A stretch of 44,177 bases of DNA from the NCBI GenBank assembly GCA_025728545.1, contig JAOBJL010000002.1, forward strand, positions 1 through 44,177. The letters run 5' to 3'. Shown one piece after another: positions 1 to 7,622 of the stretch; the stretch's first letter is position 1; each line of letters opens with the position of its first letter. Made by a program: the position numbers and the translations under genes. The notes beneath the pieces were generated by a model. It saw only the letters and a program-made list of their open reading frames with translations. It did not search any database and was not told where the DNA came from. This DNA is from Candidatus Lightella neohaematopini (GTDB taxonomy: Bacteria > Pseudomonadota > Gammaproteobacteria > Enterobacterales > Enterobacteriaceae).

Positions 1-55
1 TAACTGATACTAATTGCCCGTGAGAATTTAACCTTATAACACCTAAGTTGTTTTA

Positions 56-129
56 TACGCTCTACAGGACTCGAACCTGTAACCTACAGCTTAGAAGGCT
101 GTTGCTCTATCCAATTGAGCTAAGAGCGC
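56..129 (-). tRNA. argU: tRNA-Arg (anticodon UCU)
   Basis: Read on the minus strand, this folds as a standard 74-nt tRNA. It has a 7-bp acceptor stem (GCGCTCT with AGAGCGT), a D arm, an anticodon loop CTTCTAA giving UCU, and a T arm with TTCGAGT. It closely resembles E. coli argU, which also lies near folD, so the position supports the call. The discriminator A is followed by TAA, so the 3' CCA is not encoded. UCU reads AGA, a very frequent arginine codon in the AT-rich genes of this window. Confidence 0.96.
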
Positions 130-178
130 AAATTTAATATATTGTTATTTAAAAATAATTTTAAACTAATTAAGAAAG

Positions 179-1027
179 ATGATGACAGAAGTATTTAATG
201 GTCATTTAGTAGCCAAACATATAAAAAATAAAATCTTATCAATAGTACAAAAAAGAATAAAATTAGGAAAATCAATTCCTGGGTTAGCAACTATTTTAGT
301 TGGTAATAATCCTGCATCGGTGGTTTATATTAAACGTAAAAGAGAAGTTTGTCAAGAAGTAGGTTTTTTTTCTTTATGTTATAACTTACCAAGTACTATT
401 GGTAAAATAGAATTAATTAATATTATTAAGAAGCTTAATAAAAATAAAAAAATACATGGTATTTTAGTACAACTTCCGTTACCAAATAATATTAAATTCA
501 ATATACTACAACATATTAATTATAAAAAAGATGTTGACGGATTTCATCCGTATAATATTGGTCGTTTATGTCAAAATGATCCAATATTTAGTCCATGTAC
601 TCCTTTAGCTGTTATTGCATTACTAAAGTACTATAATATTAATGTTTCTGGATTACATGCTGTAATTATTAATTCATCTAATATAGTAGGAAGACCAATG
701 TTTTTTAAATTATTAAATATTGGTTGCACAGTTACTATAATAAACAAAAATACTAGTAATTTACAATATTATGTAAACCATGCAGATTTATTAATAGTTG
801 CAATTGGTAAACCTAATTTCATTCCTGGTTCATGGATAAAGTTAGGAGCAATAATTATTGATATCGGCATTAATAGATTAACTAATGGTAAATTAGTTGG
901 TGACGTTGATTACATAAATTCATTAAATCGAGCTAGTTATATTACTCCTGTACCTGGAGGTATTGGTCCAATCACAGTAGCTGTTTTAATGCAAAATACA
1001 TTAAATGCTGCTACTTTACTAGATTAA
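179..1027 (+). CDS. folD: Bifunctional methylenetetrahydrofolate dehydrogenase / methenyltetrahydrofolate cyclohydrolase FolD
   Basis: FolD interconverts 5,10-methylene-THF and 10-formyl-THF with NADP in the cytosol, supplying one-carbon units for formyl-Met-tRNA and purines. The 282-residue protein matches E. coli FolD (288 aa) over its length. Tyr50 and the catalytic Lys54 sit in YIKRKREVCQ at the same numbering as E. coli. The signatures DGILVQLPLP-like (HGILVQLPLP), KDVDGFHPYN, SSNIVGRPM and TPVPGGIGPIT are all present. Two ATGs are adjacent at 179 and 182; the first gives E. coli numbering. No strong Shine-Dalgarno is visible (AAGAAAG lies just upstream). The gene converges on cysS with an 11-bp gap. 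Confidence 0.97.
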   Translation: MMTEVFNGHLVAKHIKNKILSIVQKRIKLGKSIPGLATILVGNNPASVVYIKRKREVCQEVGFFSLCYNLPSTIGKIELINIIKKLNKNKKIHGILVQLPLPNNIKFNILQHINYKKDVDGFHPYNIGRLCQNDPIFSPCTPLAVIALLKYYNINVSGLHAVIINSSNIVGRPMFFKLLNIGCTVTIINKNTSNLQYYVNHADLLIVAIGKPNFIPGSWIKLGAIIIDIGINRLTNGKLVGDVDYINSLNRASYITPVPGGIGPITVAVLMQNTLNAATLLD

Positions 1028-1038
1028 GGAATATATAT

Positions 1039-2424
1039 TTAAGTAGTAAACCAAATAGTATTATTATTATAATCTTCTAATCTTATACCTTTTAACAATA
1101 ATTGTTTTCTAATGTTATCAGCTATATCCCATTTTTTTTGTTTTCTTGCCAAGTTTCTTTTTTGAATTAATTTATTAATTTTAGTTAAATCGGAAAAATT
1201 TTTTTTATATTGATTTAAAAAATAACTAGAATCATGATTTAATAATCCTAATATACTAGCTAATTGTTTTAAGGTATTAGCTAGTTTAAATGCTAATGTA
1301 TTATTATTTTTAGTTCTTAGATAATTAATTTTATGGGATATATTAAACAATATTGATAAAGCTAGTGGAGTATTAAAATCATCATCCATTGCTTGAAAAA
1401 ATAATTGTGCGCATTGACTATCAATATCATCTTTGTTAAATTTAGATGAATCAAAATAACTTAACGTAGTGTACAATTTTCTTAATGACTTATATGATTT
1501 AAGTAAACTATCTAATTCATAATTAATATTGCTACGATAGTGACTAGATATCACAAATAATCTTATTACTTCACCATCGAATAACTTTAATAAGTCCTGA
1601 ATTGTGCAATAGTTTTTTAGTGATTTTGACATCTTATTATTATTAACTTTTACTATTCCGGTATGCATCCAAATATTAGAATATGTTCCTCCATAAGCAC
1701 AAATGGCTTGAGCGATTTCATTTTCGTGATGAGGAAAAATTAAGTCAATCCCACCACCATGAATATCAAAACTATTTCCAAATAAATGACTACATATAGC
1801 AGCACATTCTGTATGCCATCCAGGTCTACCCTTACCCCATAGTGATATCCAATTTACATGATTATCATTAGTTCTTTTCCATAAGGTAAAATCTAATGGG
1901 TAATTTTTATTTTTAGATAAAACTTTATTATAATAAGTATTATTAATATCACAATTAGATAAAATACCATAGTCTTTATAGCTATTAATACTAAAAACTA
2001 CATCACCATTTGGTGTAATGTAAGCATGTTTTTTTTCTACTAAACAAGTTATTAAGTTTAATATTTCATTAATATAACTAGTTACTCTTGGTTCTAGATT
2101 AGGTTTAATAATATTAAGTTTACTAAAATCATTATGCATAAAATTAATCATACGATTAGTTAATTCTTCAATCGATTCATTATTATTATTTGCTGTATAA
2201 ATAATTTTACTATCAATATCAGTAATATTACGTACATATTTAACTAAATAACCTTTATAACGTAAATATCTAATTATTACATCAAATACTAAAAATGTTC
2301 TACCATGACCTATATGACATAAATCATAAACAGTAACTCCACATATATAAATATTAATAATGTTATTAGTTAATGGTATAAAATATTCCTTTTTTTTTGT
2401 TAAAGAATTAAATATTTTTAACAT
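1039..2424 (-). CDS. cysS: Cysteinyl-tRNA synthetase
   Basis: Class I aminoacyl-tRNA synthetase that charges tRNA-Cys. At 461 aa it equals the E. coli length. The HIGH signature is at residues 37-40 (CHIGHGRT) and the KMSKS loop near residue 266 (KMSKSLKN). Zinc ligands are recognisable: Cys28 in YICGVTVYD, the Cys in WHTECAAI near 209, and the His and Glu in FPHHENEIAQ near 234-238. These let the enzyme discriminate cysteine without an editing domain. The C-terminal helical and anticodon-binding parts are present. In E. coli ppiB lies between cysS and lpxH; here lpxH follows directly on the opposite strand and ppiB is gone. Confidence 0.98.
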   Translation of the reverse strand: MLKIFNSLTKKKEYFIPLTNNIINIYICGVTVYDLCHIGHGRTFLVFDVIIRYLRYKGYLVKYVRNITDIDSKIIYTANNNNESIEELTNRMINFMHNDFSKLNIIKPNLEPRVTSYINEILNLITCLVEKKHAYITPNGDVVFSINSYKDYGILSNCDINNTYYNKVLSKNKNYPLDFTLWKRTNDNHVNWISLWGKGRPGWHTECAAICSHLFGNSFDIHGGGIDLIFPHHENEIAQAICAYGGTYSNIWMHTGIVKVNNNKMSKSLKNYCTIQDLLKLFDGEVIRLFVISSHYRSNINYELDSLLKSYKSLRKLYTTLSYFDSSKFNKDDIDSQCAQLFFQAMDDDFNTPLALSILFNISHKINYLRTKNNNTLAFKLANTLKQLASILGLLNHDSSYFLNQYKKNFSDLTKINKLIQKRNLARKQKKWDIADNIRKQLLLKGIRLEDYNNNTIWFTT

Positions 2425-2509
2425 AAGTAAAAAATTTTATAGATAAAATTATTATATAATCTTATTATTTAATAAAAAATTAACATGATTATAATTTAAG
2501 ATAAGTGAT

Positions 2510-3211
2510 ATGACAATATTATTTATTTCAGATGTACATTTAAGTAATGATAAACCAGATATTACTAATCATTTTAGTTATTTTATTAAAAGATATGCTA
2601 TAAATTCTAAAGCATTATATATTTTAGGTGATTTATTTGAATCATGGATTGGTGATGATTATGTAGATAAACTTTCAAAAAAAATAGCTAATGTCATTAG
2701 TTTATTAAATAAATATAATGTACCATGTTATTTAATTAGAGGTAATAGAGATTTTTTACTAGACAAAAATTATGCTAATCTTTGTAATATTAAGTTACTA
2801 CCTTATAAATTAATATTAAATTATTCAGCTAATAAAATATTAATATTACATGGTGACGACTTATGCACAAATAATATTAATGACAGAATATTTTTTAGAT
2901 TAATTAGATGTAAACTTATAAAGTATCTATTTTTAAAATTACCTATTAAAGTTAGAATAAAATTAAAAAATATAATAAGAAAACATAGTATAAATAAAAT
3001 ACATACTAGTTTTAATATTAATAATTATAGATTATTATGTAATATTAAGAAATATAAACCATCAATTATTATACATGGTCATATTCATAAAGAAATAATT
3101 ATTAATTATAATAATTATTGTCATATTATACTTGGTGCGTGGTATAATTATGGGGTAATATTAGAAATTAAAAATAATAATATTATATTAGTTAAATTTA
3201 ATATTTATTAA
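2510..3211 (+). CDS. lpxH: UDP-2,3-diacylglucosamine diphosphatase LpxH
   Basis: LpxH hydrolyses UDP-2,3-diacylglucosamine to lipid X and UMP, the fourth step of lipid A synthesis, at the inner face of the cytoplasmic membrane. It is a calcineurin-like metallophosphoesterase. Its metal-binding motifs are all visible: Asp8 and His10 (ISDVHLS), GDLFESWIGDD, GNRDF, LHGDD, and GHIHK near the C terminus. It is 233 aa against 240 in E. coli. The ATG at 2510 gives E. coli-like N-terminal spacing. Retention implies that the symbiont still builds a lipid A outer leaflet, consistent with waaA further on. Confidence 0.95.
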   Translation: MTILFISDVHLSNDKPDITNHFSYFIKRYAINSKALYILGDLFESWIGDDYVDKLSKKIANVISLLNKYNVPCYLIRGNRDFLLDKNYANLCNIKLLPYKLILNYSANKILILHGDDLCTNNINDRIFFRLIRCKLIKYLFLKLPIKVRIKLKNIIRKHSINKIHTSFNINNYRLLCNIKKYKPSIIIHGHIHKEIIINYNNYCHIILGAWYNYGVILEIKNNNIILVKFNIY

Positions 3212-3256
3212 AATTAATATAATTAATATTATTTTAAATTTATTAAGTGAAATTTG

Positions 3257-5335
3257 ATGTATCCATTATATAAATTTTTATTAACTAAAAGTATATTAAA
3301 AATAAATAATAAAGCTATTAATATATTAAGATCAAAAGGTATTAGGAATTTATATGATATACTATTCTATTTACCAGTTAAGTATCATAACTATAAAGAT
3401 ATTACATTAATTAAAGATATTAAACTTAATACACTAGTTACAATTAAAGGTATAATTAAAAATAGCTATACTATTAATATTAATCAAAAGCTAATTTTGA
3501 TTTGTCATTTTTATGACACTAGTAGTCGAATTAAAATATGTTTTTTTAATGCTAAAAATATTAAAAAATATATTAGTTATTTAATTAATAAAACTATTCT
3601 CCTAATAGGAATAGCTAGATATACCTATTATGGTATCGTAATTGTTAATCCAGAATATAAATTACTAACTAATCACTATATTAAAGATAAATTTATACCT
3701 ATATATCAAAATATTAAAGGTATTAGTCAAACTAAAATTAGAAATATAATTTTGCATGCATTAAAATACCTAAAAAGTAACATATTATTAGAAGAATTAT
3801 TACCGAATAATAATTATTTTTTTAAGAATTTAACTACATTACAAAATGCATTATATAATATACATTATCCACCCAATTATATGATAATTAACAACTTAAA
3901 TCCAATTAATAACCCAGCAAGAAAAAGGTTAGCAATTGAAGAATTATTATCATACTATCTAAATTTTATTAATTTTTATAGTAAGAAAAATTACCATAAT
4001 ATAAATTATTATAATAATAAATTAATTAATTTATTTATAAAAAATTTACCATTTACTATAAATGAATCTCAAAATAATATTTTTAAGTTAATTCTTAATG
4101 ATCTAAATAAAAATACTCCAATGGTTAGATTATTACAGGGTGATGTTGGTTCTGGTAAGACTGTTATAGCTGCATTAACTGCATTAGTTATTATCAGTAA
4201 TAATAAACAAGTTGCTTTTATGGTGCCAACAGAAATATTAGCAATCCAACATGGACAAACTTTTAAAACATGGTTTAACCCATTAGGAATTGATGTATGT
4301 ATTTTAACTAAAAAAACTAATAATAAGAATTATCATAAACAATGTTCAAAGATTAATAATGGTGATGTATTAATGATCATTGGAACACATACACTACTAC
4401 AAAAACAGGTACACTTTGCTAAACTAGCATTAATTATAATTGATGAACAACAACGTTTTGGCGTATATCAAAGATCTATTTTATATAATAAAGGTATTAT
4501 AAATAATTATTATCCTCATCAATTAATAATGACAGCAACTCCAATACCTAGAACGTTAGCTATAACAAAATACTTTGATATAAATATTTCTATTATGAAA
4601 TCATTATCTCAACAACATAAAATACCAATTATTACCGTATTAATGGCTAGTGATAAACGTGATATTATAATAAAACGTGTTTATGAATTATGTGTAAATA
4701 AAATGCACCAAATATATTGGGTATGTTCAATTGTAGAACCATCTACGCAAAATTATATTAAATCTGCTAAAATAGTATGGAAGGAATTAGTAAAAAAACT
4801 ACCAGGAATTAATATTGGTATAATTTATGGTAAATTAAATTCTTTAAAAAAACAACAAACAATACAAGATTTTAAAGATGGTAAAATTAACATATTAGTT
4901 ACTTCTACAGTAGTAGAAGTTGGTATTGATATTCCAAATGCTAATATTATGATTATAGAAAATGCTGATCGTTTAGGATTAACACAATTATATCAGTTAA
5001 GAGGACGTATTGGTAGAGGTAATAGTAAATCTTATTGCGTCTTGTTATATACCCCACCAATTAGTAATGTTGCTAAACATAAATTAATAATATTACGTAA
5101 TAATTACAATAGTTTATTTATTGCAAATAAAGATTTAGAACTTAGGGGGCCGAGTAAATTATTTGGATTAAATCAAATTGGTCAATTGAAACTAAAAATA
5201 TTTAATATTAAGTATGATTATAATATAATTAAACAGACCAAATTATTTGCTTTTCACATAAACAAATATTATCCAGAAAAGACTAAATTACTTATTAAAC
5301 GATGGTTACCTAAAACACCATATGTAAATTTGTAG
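3257..5335 (+). CDS. recG: ATP-dependent DNA helicase RecG
   Basis: RecG is a monomeric double-strand DNA translocase that remodels stalled replication forks and D-loops. The protein has an N-terminal wedge/OB region (about 1-200) followed by two helicase lobes. Walker A GDVGSGKT lies near residue 295, motif II DEQQRFG near 394, motif III TATPIPRT near 425, and the C-terminal VVEVGIDIP and QLRGRIGRG motifs are intact. Its 692 aa is essentially E. coli length (693). An in-frame TTG lies one codon upstream at 3254, but I chose the ATG at 3257. All helicase motifs are kept, in contrast with PriA in the same window. Confidence 0.96.
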   Translation: MYPLYKFLLTKSILKINNKAINILRSKGIRNLYDILFYLPVKYHNYKDITLIKDIKLNTLVTIKGIIKNSYTININQKLILICHFYDTSSRIKICFFNAKNIKKYISYLINKTILLIGIARYTYYGIVIVNPEYKLLTNHYIKDKFIPIYQNIKGISQTKIRNIILHALKYLKSNILLEELLPNNNYFFKNLTTLQNALYNIHYPPNYMIINNLNPINNPARKRLAIEELLSYYLNFINFYSKKNYHNINYYNNKLINLFIKNLPFTINESQNNIFKLILNDLNKNTPMVRLLQGDVGSGKTVIAALTALVIISNNKQVAFMVPTEILAIQHGQTFKTWFNPLGIDVCILTKKTNNKNYHKQCSKINNGDVLMIIGTHTLLQKQVHFAKLALIIIDEQQRFGVYQRSILYNKGIINNYYPHQLIMTATPIPRTLAITKYFDINISIMKSLSQQHKIPIITVLMASDKRDIIIKRVYELCVNKMHQIYWVCSIVEPSTQNYIKSAKIVWKELVKKLPGINIGIIYGKLNSLKKQQTIQDFKDGKINILVTSTVVEVGIDIPNANIMIIENADRLGLTQLYQLRGRIGRGNSKSYCVLLYTPPISNVAKHKLIILRNNYNSLFIANKDLELRGPSKLFGLNQIGQLKLKIFNIKYDYNIIKQTKLFAFHINKYYPEKTKLLIKRWLPKTPYVNL

Positions 5336-5389
5336 TAAGAAGAATGTAATTAACTAATTATGTTAAATTTAAAAATTAATAAATTCTAA

Positions 5390-6250
5390 TTATTTATTTA
5401 AAAAATATAAATTATGTTTTCTCAATATATCAGAAAGAAATTTTAACTTAGATTGTTTTAATATAAAATCATGATAAGAATATTTTATTGGTACATTAGT
5501 TTTAATAGTAGCTAATTTATAGGAAAGAAAGGCATCTTTACGATAAAGTATTAAATTAGATATAATTTTTTTAGCTCTATAAAATTCATTAACATTAATC
5601 TTATCTAAATGATTATATAATAACTTTAGATTACCTAATTTATTTAATAATAATCTAGCAGTTTTTACTCCTATACCTGGTACTCCTGGAATGTTATCAA
5701 TTCTATCACCTACTAGTGCTAAATAATCAATAATTAAATTAGGAGATACCCCAAATTTATTTTTTATTTCATTTGGACCAAGAACATTTCCAGAAATTTT
5801 AATTAGTAGTTTAATTTTATTAGATACTAATTGAGCCATATCTTTATCGTTACTAACAATAATTACATTAATATTATAATTTATAGTTGATAAAGCAATA
5901 GTACCAATTATATCATCAGCTTCTACTCCAGTAATTGATACTGTTGAAATACCAATTGCTTTAATTAATTTTTTTAACGGAGTAATTTGTTTACGTAAAT
6001 TATCTGGCATTGGATTTCTATTACATTTATAATTATTATATAAATTATTACGAAATGTTTTTCCTCCTTTATCAAAGGTAATCACAATATGACTAGGCTT
6101 ATATTTAGTTAATAGATAATTAATAATATTTAGTACCCCATAAATTACTCCATTAGATTCACCCAAACTCTTATTAATTGCAATAATCGAATAATATGTT
6201 TGATACAAATAGCATGAACCATCTATAATTATTAGAAGATTATTAGTCAT
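5390..6250 (-). CDS. polA: DNA polymerase I reduced to its 5'-3' exonuclease (flap nuclease) domain
   Basis: The 286 residues match the first ~290 residues of E. coli PolA (928 aa); the 3'-5' exonuclease and polymerase domains are absent. The metal-binding acidic residues of the 5' nuclease are all recognisable: DGSCYLYQ, TFDKGGKTFR, GVEADDIIG, SNDKDMAQL and GDRIDNIPGVPG, the last followed by the helix-hairpin-helix GVKTARLLL. The stop lies 54 bp from the end of convergent recG, so there is no room for the missing domains. The expected role is removal of RNA primers and flaps, leaving another polymerase to fill gaps. It could also be annotated as a free-standing exonuclease IX-like protein, but the N-terminal sequence is PolA. 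Confidence 0.93.
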   Translation of the reverse strand: MTNNLLIIIDGSCYLYQTYYSIIAINKSLGESNGVIYGVLNIINYLLTKYKPSHIVITFDKGGKTFRNNLYNNYKCNRNPMPDNLRKQITPLKKLIKAIGISTVSITGVEADDIIGTIALSTINYNINVIIVSNDKDMAQLVSNKIKLLIKISGNVLGPNEIKNKFGVSPNLIIDYLALVGDRIDNIPGVPGIGVKTARLLLNKLGNLKLLYNHLDKINVNEFYRAKKIISNLILYRKDAFLSYKLATIKTNVPIKYSYHDFILKQSKLKFLSDILRKHNLYFLNK

Positions 6251-6317
6251 ACATAAAATAAAAATTAATTAATATATATTGTATTAATAAATTATTATAA
6301 TTAATAAATTTATTACT

Positions 6318-6348
6318 TTGTCAGCTAACTAGTACTTAGTATTATAAT
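6318..6348 (+). promoter_or_regulatory. Possible sigma-70 promoter upstream of murI
   Basis: A -35-like TTGTCA (6318-6323) and a perfect -10 TATAAT (6343-6348) lie about 100 bp before murI in the polA-murI divergent gap. The 19-bp spacer is longer than the optimal 17, and the surrounding DNA is so AT-rich that chance -10 boxes are common. This is a weak call. Confidence 0.3.
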
Positions 6349-6446
6349 AAGTTAATTTATTATTTTATAATTTAATATTTACTTTAATTACATAATATAA
6401 TATATAATTATTAGTAAAATTAAAATTATTATTTTTGGGATAATTA

Positions 6447-7280
6447 ATGTATTTTAAATATAAATTAAACATTATAATATTTGATTCTGGATTAGGAGGT
6501 TTATTATTTTATAATCAGATAAAAAGAATTATTCCTTATTCTAATTATTTTTATGTATTTGATAATATTGGTTTTCCTTATGGAAATAAGGATCAAAAAT
6601 ATATTATTAATAGAATAATAAAAATTATTAATAATATTTGTACACTAAATAAAATAGATTTAATTATTATAGCCTGTAATACAGCTAGTATCTTAACACT
6701 ACCAAAATTAAGAAAATTATTAAACTATCCAATTATAGGAGTATTACCAGCTATAAAAACAGCTACAGAGTTTACTAATAATAATCATATTTGTTTATTA
6801 GCTACTAATAATACTATTTATAGTAAATATATTAATAGTATAGTAAATAAATTATCTTATAAATATAAAATTACACTTGTACCTACTATGCAGTTAGTAT
6901 ATTTAGCAGAAAATCTTTTACAAGGTTATCATTTATCAATTTTACCATTATATAAAATAATTACTACTGTATGGAAAAATAATAATAAAAAAACTCCAGA
7001 TACTATAGTTTTAGGATGTACACACTTTAGTTTATTTACATTAAATTTATTAAATATTTTAGATAAAAAAATTACCGTCATTGATTCTAATATTATTACT
7101 ATTAATTTTATATTAATGTTTATAAAAAATAATATAAATTATAATAAAAATAATAAATTTAGATATGATAAAGCATATTGTGTTAGTTTAAATAAAAAAA
7201 CAAAAAATCTAGCAATAATATTAAAATATTATGGTTTTAAATCACTAGAAACAATTAATTTAGATAAATCATTAGTATAA
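6447..7280 (+). CDS. murI: Glutamate racemase
   Basis: MurI converts L-glutamate to the D-glutamate used by MurD in murein precursor synthesis in the cytosol. The two catalytic cysteines lie in ACNTAS (N-terminal half) and LGCTHF (C-terminal half). The substrate motif FDSGLGGL is near residue 13 and PYGNK near 48. It is 277 aa against 285 in E. coli, with the E. coli N-terminal extension missing. Start ATG at 6447; GGGAT lies about 9 nt upstream as a loose ribosome-binding site. It converges on rpmE with a 42-bp gap. Together with murA at the right edge, it indicates peptidoglycan synthesis. Confidence 0.94.
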   Translation: MYFKYKLNIIIFDSGLGGLLFYNQIKRIIPYSNYFYVFDNIGFPYGNKDQKYIINRIIKIINNICTLNKIDLIIIACNTASILTLPKLRKLLNYPIIGVLPAIKTATEFTNNNHICLLATNNTIYSKYINSIVNKLSYKYKITLVPTMQLVYLAENLLQGYHLSILPLYKIITTVWKNNNKKTPDTIVLGCTHFSLFTLNLLNILDKKITVIDSNIITINFILMFIKNNINYNKNNKFRYDKAYCVSLNKKTKNLAIILKYYGFKSLETINLDKSLV

Positions 7281-7322
7281 AATTATTATTTGTTTACAAT
7301 AATAAAATACTATAAATAATAC

Positions 7323-7532
7323 TTATTTATAATAGGAATTAAACCTTCTATTAAAGATACTTACTCGACCGATATTATCTAATAATCTTTGTTTACCAGT
7401 ATAAAATGGATGACACATACTACATACATCTATATTAATATTATTACAAATAGTAGATTTAATATTAATTTGATTACCACAAATACAAGTTACTGTAATT
7501 GTATCATAATTAGGATGAATATTTCTTTTCAT
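7323..7532 (-). CDS. rpmE: 50S ribosomal protein L31 (zinc-binding type)
   Basis: L31 is a small protein of the large ribosomal subunit that bridges to the 30S head. At 69 aa it is one residue shorter than the E. coli protein. Zinc-ligand cysteines are kept at 16 and 18 (TCICGN) and 37 and 40 (DVCSMCHPF), so this is the C-plus form. The conserved FYTGKQR and FNRRFN segments follow. It is divergent from priA, as in E. coli. Confidence 0.96.
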   Translation of the reverse strand: MKRNIHPNYDTITVTCICGNQINIKSTICNNINIDVCSMCHPFYTGKQRLLDNIGRVSIFNRRFNSYYK

Positions 7533-7622
7533 AATATATCCTGAAAAATAAATTTAATATAATTAATTTATATATTATAATATACACATAAGTATTTTAC
7601 TAAATTTAATAAAAGGTATAAA

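Noticed and set aside
6251..6446. Possible Spot 42-like RNA next to polA
   Set aside because: E. coli spf lies near polA, but I see no matching sequence or stable hairpins in this gap.
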